A stretch of DNA of 64,000 bases. Source: Leptospira yanagawae serovar Saopaulo str. Sao Paulo = ATCC 700523 (GTDB taxonomy: Bacteria; Spirochaetota; Leptospiria; Leptospirales; Leptospiraceae). Where the stretch lies: positions 310,001 to 374,000 of the forward strand of contig NZ_AOGX02000024.1 of NCBI RefSeq assembly GCF_000332475.2, given 5' to 3'. The notes beneath the pieces were generated by a model. That model was not told the origin of the DNA and did no database searches. It saw only the letters and a list, made by a program, of their open reading frames with translations. Both the position numbers and the translations under genes were made by a program. This document shows, in pieces, positions 27,444 to 36,477 of the stretch (within the stretch, counting starts at the first letter, position 1; each line of letters opens with the position of its first letter).

Positions 27444-28316
27444 TCACACATTGTCGATAAATGACTTTTCTACTCGATTGAAAATCAAAGCGGCTATCAA
27501 AAGGAGAATCACTGTAAAACACGAACAACCTAGCAAATAATACCAATTGAAAGTACCCACTCCCAGAAGTATGAAACGAAATCCCTCGATCAAACTTGTG
27601 ATCGGATTCAACAAAAATATAATTTTAAAGTTCGGAAAATTCTTCTCCACTATGGAAAGTGGATATACGATTGGTGAACAGTACATCAAAAGTTGAATAC
27701 CGAAGTTTACCAGGAATTTCAAATCTCGATACTTGGTCGTCAACGAAGATATGATGATGCCAAAACCTAATCCAATGGCACCCATTAATAGAATCAAATA
27801 CGGTATTAAAATTAACAAAGAATTTAAATTTATTTTTGTTCCGTTAAAAAAATAAAATACCATCACACAAATCAAAAGGAAAAACTGTATAAAAAATTTT
27901 ACCAGATTCGACATTGCGATCGAAATGGGTACCAATAAACGAGGAAAATACACCTTTCCAAATATCGAGGCATTCCCGACAAATGTATCAGAGGTTTTTA
28001 AGAGTGTATCTGAAAAATAATTCCAGATGGTGATCCCACTTAGATAGAATAAGAAATTCGGAATACCATCGGTCTCGATTCCCGCCACCTTGCCAAATAT
28101 AACGGCAAAAGTAAAAGACGTTAAAATTGGCTGAACAAAAAACCAAACAGGACCAAGTATCGTCTGCTTATATATCGAAATAATATCCCGCCTAACAAAA
28201 AGAAAAAGTAAATCCCTATAACGAAAAATTTCGCTAAAACTAAAGGAATTCCATTTTCTTTTTGGGGAAATGATAAGACTCCATTCTTCAATACCTTTAT
28301 TTTTATTAAATGCCAT
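27444..28316 (-). CDS. wzm: O-antigen ABC exporter, permease
   Basis: Wzm forms the membrane channel for O-chain export. The 290-residue protein has an ABC2-type layout. A cytoplasmic amphipathic N-terminus (RDLLFLFVRRDIISIYKQTILG) is followed by about six hydrophobic helices, with the typical QPILTSFTFAVIFGKVAGI and LNPITSLIEGFRFILLG segments. Length and topology are normal. It precedes wzt on the minus strand and follows a methyltransferase gene by 26 bases. Confidence 0.93.
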   Translation of the reverse strand: MAFNKNKGIEEWSLIISPKRKWNSFSFSEIFRYRDLLFLFVRRDIISIYKQTILGPVWFFVQPILTSFTFAVIFGKVAGIETDGIPNFLFYLSGITIWNYFSDTLLKTSDTFVGNASIFGKVYFPRLLVPISIAMSNLVKFFIQFFLLICVMVFYFFNGTKINLNSLLILIPYLILLMGAIGLGFGIIISSLTTKYRDLKFLVNFGIQLLMYCSPIVYPLSIVEKNFPNFKIIFLLNPITSLIEGFRFILLGVGTFNWYYLLGCSCFTVILLLIAALIFNRVEKSFIDNV

Positions 28317-28342
28317 AAATTTATATTAAAAGAACTCACCTT

Positions 28343-29104
28343 TTATTTTTTTATACTCGCAACCAGCATAATATTAAAGGCACCTTTTTTATTCAAATCA
28401 TTACGATCTTTCAAAGTTTTCATTTTTTTTGGAGCATCATAATTTACAAATATCGTATCCAGATTTTTACCTAATAATCTTACTATATCCTTTGTACTTT
28501 GAACTCTGTCTGGAATTACGGAAATTGCGCGATCGTTTTTTCCAAAGACCGCCTCTGTAACTTCCTGAGAATAAGGCCAATGTTCAAATCCTACTGCAAA
28601 AACTCCTCCGTCTTTTAAAACGCGAAGTGCTTCAGATATTACCAATTTAGGAGTTTTGCTATATGTAAAACACCAAGCATATACAATGACATCGAAACTA
28701 GAAGCTTCATAAGGCATTCTATGCATATCCCCTAAATCAATTAACGGTGAATATGAAATTAAATCCAGCCCAACAACATTCAAATAACCAAAACCTTTAA
28801 AGATCATCAAATCGTTTTCAGTCCTCGGACCAACCACTAAAATTCGCGCATGTTTTTCGAGAAATTCAACTGAAAGTATAGCATGTATAAGATGTTCCAT
28901 TCGACGCATTGTAAAATCAACTTTTATATGATCAAATGCTAATAGATTATGGGAAACAGTATTGGTTATTGCATTCTCTGATTCAATTGTTCTAAGCTTT
29001 TTCCTAATTTTTACAAAGTATACAAATCGAACAAAACCAAACCAATATCGCAAATTAGGATGCAACATAAATGGATGTAAAAATCTTCTTAATCTAATTA
29101 TCAT
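28343..29104 (-). CDS. Class I SAM-dependent methyltransferase
   Basis: This 253-residue protein has a Methyltransf_11-like core. It contains ARILVVGPRTENDLMIFKGFGY (a modified glycine loop near residue 91), VVGLDLISYSPLIDLGDMHRMPYEASSFDVIVYAW, and LRVLKDGGVFAVGFEHW. The first motif has GPRTEND instead of the usual GxGxG, so the SAM site is atypical though recognisable. It is the gene immediately before wzm. Methylation of a sugar or a capping role is likely but unproven. Upstream is a 310-base non-coding gap. Confidence 0.75.
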   Translation of the reverse strand: MIIRLRRFLHPFMLHPNLRYWFGFVRFVYFVKIRKKLRTIESENAITNTVSHNLLAFDHIKVDFTMRRMEHLIHAILSVEFLEKHARILVVGPRTENDLMIFKGFGYLNVVGLDLISYSPLIDLGDMHRMPYEASSFDVIVYAWCFTYSKTPKLVISEALRVLKDGGVFAVGFEHWPYSQEVTEAVFGKNDRAISVIPDRVQSTKDIVRLLGKNLDTIFVNYDAPKKMKTLKDRNDLNKKGAFNIMLVASIKK

Positions 29105-29414
29105 ATTTATCCTTCAAATTATACATTACTTAAAACTAAAACTTTCTCACAAGTATTCTAAATTAAAGCAAATGAGATATTAATTTATAGTAATCGCTTA
29201 ATAAAAACTCAAAAGCCAATAGCAAAAATAATATTACAGGTTGTAACAAAAGATATTATATTTAAATTCATATTTAATCCATCAACAATTTCATTTCTTA
29301 AACACCAAATTCGAAAATAATGACAAATTAATTTTTGTTCTTAGCACTTTCAAATCAATCAGAACAAACTTTCCTTTATAATTACAATTTCTTACAAAGA
29401 TTTACTTGCATAAA
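29105..29414. other. Non-coding spacer after truncated acyltransferase
   Basis: I checked the minus strand here for the missing C-terminal part of the acyltransferase at 29415-29777 and found no hexapeptide repeats in any frame. A frame of about 35 codons near 29390-29285 is readable but resembles nothing. The stretch is AT-rich and may hold a promoter for the methyltransferase/wzm/wzt group. Confidence 0.5.
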
Positions 29415-29777
29415 TTAGACTTGATTTCCAGAACTAATACTAATGTTTGCCACAAAAGTACAATAACGACCAATTGTGACATCTCCGAGAATGATTGTTC
29501 GATCTTGGACCGATGTATAATCACCGATCTCAATTCGATGACTAGGACCTATCTCCACATTTCTTCCAATATAGACACCTTCACCTAAATATAACTCTGT
29601 ATCCTTTGGTATAATTATATTGGATCCAACTCCAATACCACTGCTTTCTGAAAAAATAAAAGTACCATCGCAACTTAAATTATAACGATTCGAAATTTGC
29701 GCAATACGCTCATCAAAAAGTCTATTAAGGAAGGCTTTGATGCGAACAATTAGGTAACTTTTAAACTTACGAAACAT
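29415..29777 (-). pseudogene. Hexapeptide acyltransferase, C-terminally truncated
   Basis: The 120-residue product starts like WbbJ/maltose-acetyltransferase-type sugar O-acetyltransferases. It shows left-handed beta-helix hexapeptides: IIIPKDTELYLGEGVYIG, NVEIGPSHRIEIGDYTS and VTIGRYCTFVANISISSGN. Such enzymes usually continue for another 60 to 100 residues with the catalytic histidine region. Here the frame stops right where the H of the usual SSGNH motif would be (SSGNQV, then stop). No continuation is found downstream in any frame. It probably is an inactive remnant. It begins one base after the PhyH gene ends. Confidence 0.7.
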
Positions 29778-29778
29778 T

Positions 29779-30837
29779 TTACTTGTATTTTTTGTAAATT
29801 TTTGGATTTTTATGGATAAATTCTTCTACTTTTGAATCCGCAAATTTAGTAAACTTTCTTTCTGGATAATTGCCGCCAAATAGATGATCGCTAAAAGTTA
29901 ATTGAAGTAAAAGCCTAGAACCATCTACCACGTGTTTACCTTTGTGTAATCCAATCGTATCTTCAATAATCAATGTTCCTCGTTTTCCATTGAATTCTTT
30001 TATCAGATCCTTTGAAAACGAATCCGCAATTTCCTCATCAGAAATTCGAGCATAACCTCGTTTTAAAAGATTTTTTGGAATTCTCCCAGGTTTGTGAGAG
30101 CCCTCCACGAAGCAATGGGGACCATTGTTCGTATTTACATCAGTGATGTAAAAAAAATACTTTATCCATCGAACATGATCCATGTCAAAATGCCACATTG
30201 TCGCAGCTTCATCGTTTGGATTTTTATCAAAATCTGTTTGCCACCACATGCCAGTAACATTAGAAACGGGTGCACAATTTAAATATTCCTGTGCAATTGC
30301 AATTAATGAATTATCAACCATTAAAGATTGAACAACTGGATCATTAATCAGTTTTTCTTCATCAAAATCATAGTGAATTCCAATTAAATTATTAAAATCT
30401 ATAATAGTTTTCTTTGCTACCATACCTTTTCCAGAATATAAAGGCCGAGCGCTACTTTCAGTGGTCGTTCCGAATTTGTACAGATAATCACAAATCTCTT
30501 CTGACAAAACATTTTCAAACACTACATAACCTTTTTCGTTTAGCTGTTTAATTACGTTTTCCAATTCCATTTTTGATTTCAACGGAACAATACCATCAAA
30601 TCCATTTAACTTAACTTTAGAACTAAACATAGTAACAATTTTATGAATTACCTGATTAGACCGACCACCAGTTTGACAAAAAAGACTAATCATACTATGG
30701 AATGATTCTAGAGGAGTTCTCATTTCACGATTAACAACAATAAAGCCTCTTATAACGTTTAAAATGTCATTTATATAGAATCGGTCAGTCTTAATCAAAC
30801 GAAGAACTATACCAATAGTAAATTTTATAAATTTCAT
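29779..30837 (-). CDS. Phytanoyl-CoA dioxygenase (PhyH) family protein
   Basis: This 352-residue protein belongs to the Fe(II)/2-oxoglutarate-dependent PhyH-like oxygenases. The metal triad is visible as His and Asp in MWHFDMDH (HxD) and a distal His in TIGLHKGKH. The facial-triad region is followed by SRLLLQLTFSDHL, with an Arg that would bind 2-oxoglutarate. The context, between a GT-B-like gene and an acyltransferase remnant, suggests oxidation of a sugar or lipid-linked glycan. That is inference, and no characterised close homologue is known to me. The N-terminal 90 residues are not part of the core. Confidence 0.8.
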   Translation of the reverse strand: MKFIKFTIGIVLRLIKTDRFYINDILNVIRGFIVVNREMRTPLESFHSMISLFCQTGGRSNQVIHKIVTMFSSKVKLNGFDGIVPLKSKMELENVIKQLNEKGYVVFENVLSEEICDYLYKFGTTTESSARPLYSGKGMVAKKTIIDFNNLIGIHYDFDEEKLINDPVVQSLMVDNSLIAIAQEYLNCAPVSNVTGMWWQTDFDKNPNDEAATMWHFDMDHVRWIKYFFYITDVNTNNGPHCFVEGSHKPGRIPKNLLKRGYARISDEEIADSFSKDLIKEFNGKRGTLIIEDTIGLHKGKHVVDGSRLLLQLTFSDHLFGGNYPERKFTKFADSKVEEFIHKNPKIYKKYK

Positions 30838-30850
30838 ACAATCTTCCCCA

Positions 30851-32602
30851 TTATTTTATGTATTCAAAAATCTTTTTTCTTAATTTACTTGATAGATCTG
30901 ATTTCCAATTTCTACCAAATTTAACTTCACATAAAGAATTCAATATTTGCTTAATTTCTTCTAATTCTTGTTCTGTTGACAAACGCGATCGGCCTTCTTC
31001 CAATATTTCTTCAGTAGGTCGACCGCTAATTACTCGCTTAAACATTTGTTTTGAGTACTTCGAAACTCTTGGTTGAGGTTTAAGATAATTATCTAACTTC
31101 AATCTCCTCAATACTCTTCTAAAATTTCTCCAAAAGAAACTTTCTATTAAAATCAATCTTCCATCGACGATATCTCTAATATCAAATACGGTGTCGTAGA
31201 TTTCAAAACTTAACCATCGAAAGGTTTTAATAATACGATCAAAAGACCAACCATCATTAGTTATCAAATTTTCGATTTGTGAGAAGTAGTCAGCCTTACT
31301 TTCAGGCACGATTCCTAAATCCCCTCTTGGATAAAATGAATAATCCTTAAGGTAAGATATGAACGGAATTCCCCATACTGCCATATCCCTACCAGCAGAC
31401 GACCATGAAATTAGTCCAAAATCAATATTCTCCAATAAATCATAAAAAGAAAGGTTATCACTAGGAAGATTAACCTTAACATTTTCTGGCAGATTACTGA
31501 AAATTTTTTTAAGTTCGGAATAATGTTTTGATAAAACCTGATCTCTTTGGTTTGGAAGCTCACGTGGATGTACTCGAATAATCAAAAAACAATCATTCTT
31601 TTTTTTAAAAAACTCAACTGTCTCTTTTATCCATTCGATTTGATTTTCGAATATTGCCGATTCTTCTAATGGTAACTCATCAACTAATTGAGCGGATTTC
31701 AATTCATCATAACTACTTGTTGCAAGTAAGGTAATTTTTAAACCTTCTGGAATATGAAAGAAGTCTTGTATTTCCTTTGCGCTCTTCCCAGAAGGCGTCC
31801 CACCGTATAAGAAAGTGCTTTGACCTTTTAAAACAAAATGAAGAAAAGTTTCGACATTCTTTAATGATTCTTTAGTAGCTGGTAAATATTTGAATTTTGT
31901 TTTCCAAAGGTCATCCCTTTCATAAAAATGTGTAAAGGAATTCCTTTTTGCAATATGAATTGTTTCAAGACGATTCGCCCAATTTGATCCAGCAAAAATT
32001 GAATACGTTGGTATTTTCTTCACTTCCGCATGCAATCGAACAACTAAATTTACGGAATAACCTGAGCTATAAAAGAATACGAAATCAGGCTTGTAATCTT
32101 CAATGAGTCGTTTGCCGGCAAAATATGACCGAAGGCAAGTAATCAAATGTAATCGAACGGCTTCCCATGAATCTTCATCGATAACAAAATCAATTTTTTT
32201 ATGTTGAAGGAAATGGTTATATAACGAATACCTTCCAAAATTAAGCCCATCCAATTGAAAATCCAACACATTTGAAGCCGTCAACGACTGCATAATCTTT
32301 TCAATTGATTCAAAATCTTCCTTTTTAAGTACTTCAGCAATCGTCGTTTTTGGAAAACTGAAGATTCTTTCTATTTTTTTATTATTTTCAACACACTGTA
32401 TGCAGATCTCTTTTTTTTTCGACTCTTCTAATGATTCGTCGGCTCCGGTAGATTCCATCGGAATGCACCAAGAATTTAATGCTTCTCCACACCCAACATA
32501 CAATATTTCAGCACCCTGCGCTCGCAATGAATGTAATACTTGAGCTTCTGGAAATGCATGAGGCCACAGAAAAGAATGTGGCGCAAAGGCGAGTATTTTC
32601 AT
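30851..32602 (-). CDS. GT-B-like capsule/LPS glycosyltransferase, putative
   Basis: The 583-residue product begins MKILAFAPHSFLWPHAFPEAQ, a start typical of GT-B proteins of surface polysaccharide loci. It has a cysteine pair (CIQC, residues 67-70), and its middle region contains FVFFYSSGYSVNL. The C-terminal half resembles Capsule_synth/CDP-glycerol-type GT-B domains: IIRVHPRELPNQRD near residue 345, and DFGLISWSSAGRDMAVWGIPFI near 410, where family members bind the nucleotide donor. The last 130 residues are charged and helical. The donor could be the locus's nonulosonic acid, but nothing in the sequence proves it. Confidence 0.65.
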   Translation of the reverse strand: MKILAFAPHSFLWPHAFPEAQVLHSLRAQGAEILYVGCGEALNSWCIPMESTGADESLEESKKKEICIQCVENNKKIERIFSFPKTTIAEVLKKEDFESIEKIMQSLTASNVLDFQLDGLNFGRYSLYNHFLQHKKIDFVIDEDSWEAVRLHLITCLRSYFAGKRLIEDYKPDFVFFYSSGYSVNLVVRLHAEVKKIPTYSIFAGSNWANRLETIHIAKRNSFTHFYERDDLWKTKFKYLPATKESLKNVETFLHFVLKGQSTFLYGGTPSGKSAKEIQDFFHIPEGLKITLLATSSYDELKSAQLVDELPLEESAIFENQIEWIKETVEFFKKKNDCFLIIRVHPRELPNQRDQVLSKHYSELKKIFSNLPENVKVNLPSDNLSFYDLLENIDFGLISWSSAGRDMAVWGIPFISYLKDYSFYPRGDLGIVPESKADYFSQIENLITNDGWSFDRIIKTFRWLSFEIYDTVFDIRDIVDGRLILIESFFWRNFRRVLRRLKLDNYLKPQPRVSKYSKQMFKRVISGRPTEEILEEGRSRLSTEQELEEIKQILNSLCEVKFGRNWKSDLSSKLRKKIFEYIK

Positions 32603-32666
32603 AGTTTAAATTTTTAAAAATCCTTTCCCATTCAGATAAGATTTATATTAAAACAAATCTTCTATT

Positions 32667-33212
32667 TTATATGAACTCATCTTGCAATACACCAAACTCA
32701 ATTAAATCCAAATAATTTCCATTTTTATAAATAGCTTTCCTGCGAACTCCCTCTTGAGACATTTTCAAGGCTTTCGCTAAATTAATCATTCCTTGATTAT
32801 TAGAAAACGTTCCACAATAAATTCTATTTAAATTCAACACATTAAAACCGTGTTGAAGGATTAAGTTTCCAGCTTGAAATGCTAGCCCTTTTCCCCAGTA
32901 AGATTTTTCTCCCATAAAAATAGCAAATTCAGCTGTTCGGTTAATCCAATTGATATTTTGAAGGGAAATATTTCCAATATGAGTGTGGTTCTGATTTTCG
33001 ATTATGGCAAAAACTAGTTGTTGGTTTGACTTATAAGAGTTTTCAATGTATTCAATTAGTGATTTCTGACTAACAGGAAAAACGCCATGTGAGTTTCCGA
33101 AACACACTTCAGGATCATTAAACCATTTCAAATAGTTTCCAAATGCATCTTCAGGTTGTAATCCTCTTAAATAAAGTCCATCAGCCCTTAAGAACTCATT
33201 CGATAGAATCAT
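32667..33212 (-). CDS. GNAT N-acetyltransferase (RimJ/RimL-like)
   Basis: A 181-residue GNAT enzyme that transfers an acyl group from acyl-CoA, probably to an amino sugar. Seen: YLRGLQPEDAFGNYLKWFND at residues 14-33, VFAIIENQNHTHIGNISL, and the CoA-binding block ILQHGFNVLNLNRIYCGTFSNNQG. The conserved QxxGxG/A region is degenerate (GKGLAFQAG). Several GNATs occur in this locus, so which one serves the amino group of the nonulosonic acid precursor is uncertain. Its stop is 65 bases before the GT-B gene start, and it overlaps the next gene upstream by 4 bases. Confidence 0.8.
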   Translation of the reverse strand: MILSNEFLRADGLYLRGLQPEDAFGNYLKWFNDPEVCFGNSHGVFPVSQKSLIEYIENSYKSNQQLVFAIIENQNHTHIGNISLQNINWINRTAEFAIFMGEKSYWGKGLAFQAGNLILQHGFNVLNLNRIYCGTFSNNQGMINLAKALKMSQEGVRRKAIYKNGNYLDLIEFGVLQDEFI

Positions 33213-34213
33213 TTTGAATTTTCCTGCTCCGTGAGATATTTAAGAATAAGATGTTTCATATGATTTAAATCATATACTGGTATTCCAATGTTTTTTCCTT
33301 CAAAAGGATCACTACTCTTAAGATCGATCAAACAACGAATCACATTCGCTCCTAAGATCATACCTTCTATCAGTATATTTGAAAACATTCCAATAATAAC
33401 ACTCGAATAATATAATAAAGTTAAAGTATGACAATCATCACCAATTGCAATTTCCATCCCCGAATCTTTAATCAATGACAAAAATGTATCTTTGTCTTGA
33501 TTAGGATGCATCTTAATCATAACTACATATTCTGATTTGGCTTCTATTGGTAACGCTTTTAAAAGATTCTTAAAAACTGTGTATTCATCAAAACCATATT
33601 CAGATTTTCCATAGCGATCTAGATGATTCGCACGACTAATCGGGTCTGGAGCAAAAAGTATAATTTTTTTCGAGTCTGTATATCCAAGATTATGTAAAAA
33701 TAATCTTTTACTCATTACAGGAATCCAATTACGAATATATTCATGAAAATAATTTCCAGAAACTAAAATATCAACATTTGGTATCTCTAATCGAACCATT
33801 TTCTTTGCAACTTCATCTACGACACAAATTACATCGGAAAAAATGTAATCTCCATCCCACTCATATCTTGGCAAAATTCGAGTATAATGATCGATAAACG
33901 AATACGTTTTTATTTTTCTTTTCTTAAATGCCTTTATAAACTTAACTTCGATTGATGAATTTACTGACGTTCCAGTGAAAAGAAAGTCGGCATCAAATGT
34001 ATCGGCATACTTTGACTCATCTCCCTCAGCGTAAATTGTTACTGGTATATCAAAATCAGAATAAAAATCATAACTTCTATCAGATAAAACTTTGAAGTTC
34101 TGAAGTTTATTATTTAACTTCAAATATGCTAAGATTGGTTTAGCTCCACCGGGATCACTAAATACAAACACTCCTTTGCCACTAATATTTGGTAACAAAG
34201 ACAAATCCTTCAT
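33209..34213 (-). CDS. Putative GT-B-fold protein of nonulosonate module
   Basis: I do not recognise a named family. The 334-residue protein has an N-terminal FVFSDPGGAKPILAYLKL block and a middle strand KKIILFAPDPISRANH. Its C-terminal half is like GT-B donor domains of polysialyltransferase or polysaccharide pyruvyl/CDP-glycerol groups: VVMIKMHPNQDKDTF near 235 and YYSSVIIGMFSNILIEGMILG near 275. This resembles the nucleotide-sugar-binding end of those folds, so it could be the transferase for the CMP-nonulosonic acid made by its neighbours (inference). It overlaps both flanking genes by 4 bases. Confidence 0.55.
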   Translation of the reverse strand: MKDLSLLPNISGKGVFVFSDPGGAKPILAYLKLNNKLQNFKVLSDRSYDFYSDFDIPVTIYAEGDESKYADTFDADFLFTGTSVNSSIEVKFIKAFKKRKIKTYSFIDHYTRILPRYEWDGDYIFSDVICVVDEVAKKMVRLEIPNVDILVSGNYFHEYIRNWIPVMSKRLFLHNLGYTDSKKIILFAPDPISRANHLDRYGKSEYGFDEYTVFKNLLKALPIEAKSEYVVMIKMHPNQDKDTFLSLIKDSGMEIAIGDDCHTLTLLYYSSVIIGMFSNILIEGMILGANVIRCLIDLKSSDPFEGKNIGIPVYDLNHMKHLILKYLTEQENSK

Positions 34214-35484
34214 TTAAGTGAATCTAATTGACTCCAAACTTTACGAAAGGCCGAAATCAATAAGTTAACTTCTTCATCATCAAGCGCAAATCCACCAAAA
34301 TAAAAACCGATGTAACTCTTATCTTGCAATTTCTCGGCAACTGGGCAAATTCCTTTTTCATAGTTAACTTTACTTGTCTCACCGGAAGAAATCCACGGAA
34401 AACCTGATTTGCCATAGGCAATTCTTTTTTGATATATGGGTAGAAGATGAATATTTAAGTAATTTGGTCTTAAACTTGGAATTCCTTCTGCGGTTAACGC
34501 TTCAATTAGCCTATCTCGCGTAACGCCAAGTAAATCAAAATCCACAATTAGCCCGTACATATAATAAACATGAGTACAATCTTCCAATGGTAATGGAAGT
34601 TTTAATCCTTTCAATTCTTTTAAGCCTTCACTTAAAAGGGCGCCCGCTCGGATACGTTGATTAACAATTGAAGGAAGCTTTTTCAATTGTTCAATTCCAA
34701 TTGCAGACTCAATCTCTCCCAATCGAAAATTAAAACCAATCATATTCGAAATATCCATCTCTCCTTTCGGACCGACAACTGCTTCCGCATGATTTCGAAT
34801 CAATTGTAATCTTTCTGCAAGTTTCGCATTTGCAGTCACACATACTCCACCTTCACCTGTATGAATGTGCTTATGGTAATTCAAACTAAACACACCTATA
34901 TCACAATTCGTTCCAACTTTCTTGCCTTTGTAAATCGCACCCGGTGATTGTGATGCATCTTCAATTACTTTTAAGCCGAATTCATTTGCTATTTTCAAAA
35001 TTTCATATAGCTGAGCAGATTGGCCAAATATATCAGGTACTACAATTGCTTTTGTTTTTTTGGTGATCAATGACCTAATATTTGCCGGATCAATGTTGAA
35101 ATTATCGGGATTTATATCAACAAAAACTGGTATTGCATTCCAGATTAAGATCGCAGTAGCTGAAGCACACATTGTCCAAGGACTAACTAAAACTTCATCA
35201 AAGGGTTCTATACCAATTGCTCCCAAGGCGGCAATTAAACCAGATGTTGCTGAATTTACACTGACTGAATATTCAATTCCAAATTCTTTGGACCAATTGG
35301 ATTCAAATTCTTTTACCTTATTACCACCGAAAAAGTCTTCATGCCACGAACCATAAAATCGAGATAATTCACCAGATTGCAAAACAGATTGGGCCGATTC
35401 TATTTCCTCTCTTCCAAAGGAAATATATGGTTTCAATTCCTTATTAATGGTTTTTTTGCCACCTAAGTAAGCTAATTTTTCCAT
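34210..35484 (-). CDS. DegT/DnrJ/EryC1 aminotransferase
   Basis: A PLP-dependent sugar aminotransferase of 424 residues, longer than the usual 370-390 because of the N-terminal and loop extensions. PLP features: VSVNSATSGLIAALGAIG, VIEDASQSPGA, and the Schiff-base lysine in FSLNYHKHIHTGEGGV. GFNFRLGEIESAIG completes the signature. It sits beside a Gfo/Idh/MocA oxidoreductase. Oxidoreductase/aminotransferase pairs of this kind (such as WlbA/WlbE in 2,3-diamino sugar synthesis) oxidise and then aminate a nucleotide sugar, so a second amino group could be introduced here (inference). ATGA overlap with the next gene. Confidence 0.85.
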   Translation of the reverse strand: MEKLAYLGGKKTINKELKPYISFGREEIESAQSVLQSGELSRFYGSWHEDFFGGNKVKEFESNWSKEFGIEYSVSVNSATSGLIAALGAIGIEPFDEVLVSPWTMCASATAILIWNAIPVFVDINPDNFNIDPANIRSLITKKTKAIVVPDIFGQSAQLYEILKIANEFGLKVIEDASQSPGAIYKGKKVGTNCDIGVFSLNYHKHIHTGEGGVCVTANAKLAERLQLIRNHAEAVVGPKGEMDISNMIGFNFRLGEIESAIGIEQLKKLPSIVNQRIRAGALLSEGLKELKGLKLPLPLEDCTHVYYMYGLIVDFDLLGVTRDRLIEALTAEGIPSLRPNYLNIHLLPIYQKRIAYGKSGFPWISSGETSKVNYEKGICPVAEKLQDKSYIGFYFGGFALDDEEVNLLISAFRKVWSQLDSLK

Positions 35485-36477
35485 TTACTTCATTCCTTCC
35501 ATCTGATTATATTGAGAAAAAATTTTATCTACAACTAACTGAGTATGTAACGCTGAGAGACCGTCGGAATTACAATCAACACCATGTTCCAAATGGTTAT
35601 ATAGTGCATCTACTGTATACCATTGATAGCGATTGAAATCAGTAGTTACAGGTTGACTTTCTAATGATTTAATTTTATAATCTTTAAAGATAGAACTTAT
35701 ATCAACAGGGAAATATTCTATTTTCATGCCACCTTGTTGGTAATTGATAATACCCTTTTCTGTTAAAAATACTATTTCCTTTACTGAAAAATCAGTTTCA
35801 GTTCCAGCAATAAAATAGGCATCCACTCCGTTTTGGAACTTTAGTAAGAAATCTGGCTCGATATCCAAATTTCCCAAAACATTCCCCTTCTGTATCACTC
35901 TACAATACACTGGCTCACCAAAGAAAAATGATAACAAATTAATGAAATGAGATCCGTTATTTAAAACTCCTTTAGAATAAAATACTGAAACTTTTCGAAT
36001 TTTCCCAAATTCATTTCTATCAAATTTTTTCTTTAATTCCAAATTCCCTTTTTCAAAACGACGTATAAAGTTAACTATAAGCAAGCATTGTTTCGATTGC
36101 GCTTTTTTTACCATTTCATCGGCTTCGAGTAGACTATCTGAAATAGGTTTTTCGCAAACAATGGCCTTCGGCCCGAGATCAATGACTTCATCAAAAATTG
36201 ATTTGTGCAAATGACTTGGTACGCAGATAGATATGACATCTGGTTTAATTTTTTCTAATTCAGAAACGGTTAAAAAGGCAGGTGCTTGAAATTTAGATTT
36301 AAATTTAGCCCGGAAACTATCTGAGGTATCTACACCAGCAACCAATTGAAAACCATAATGTTGGTAATAAGAGGATGCATGTGTTAAACAAATATCTTTT
36401 CGATTTACATCAAGATCATAATCAAGTCCCTGGCCGATACTACCAAGTCCAACTACAGCGGCTGAATACTTTTTCAA
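35485..36477 (-). CDS. Gfo/Idh/MocA-type oxidoreductase
   Basis: A 330-residue NAD(P)-dependent sugar oxidoreductase. The N-terminal Rossmann fold contains VVGLGSIGQGL (residues 9-19). The family motif is in AIVCEKPISDSLLEADEM, with the EKP lysine. The C-terminal part has a GFO-like beta sheet. Its stop touches the start of the aminotransferase downstream, and it overlaps the SpsF gene upstream by 4 bases. This places it firmly in the nonulosonic acid module. Substrate is unknown. Confidence 0.85.
   Translation of the reverse strand: MKKYSAAVVGLGSIGQGLDYDLDVNRKDICLTHASSYYQHYGFQLVAGVDTSDSFRAKFKSKFQAPAFLTVSELEKIKPDVISICVPSHLHKSIFDEVIDLGPKAIVCEKPISDSLLEADEMVKKAQSKQCLLIVNFIRRFEKGNLELKKKFDRNEFGKIRKVSVFYSKGVLNNGSHFINLLSFFFGEPVYCRVIQKGNVLGNLDIEPDFLLKFQNGVDAYFIAGTETDFSVKEIVFLTEKGIINYQQGGMKIEYFPVDISSIFKDYKIKSLESQPVTTDFNRYQWYTVDALYNHLEHGVDCNSDGLSALHTQLVVDKIFSQYNQMEGMK

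Noticed and set aside
29105..29414. Possible remnant of the acyltransferase C-terminus
   Set aside because: No hexapeptide repeat appears in any minus-strand frame. The short readable stretch does not resemble the family.
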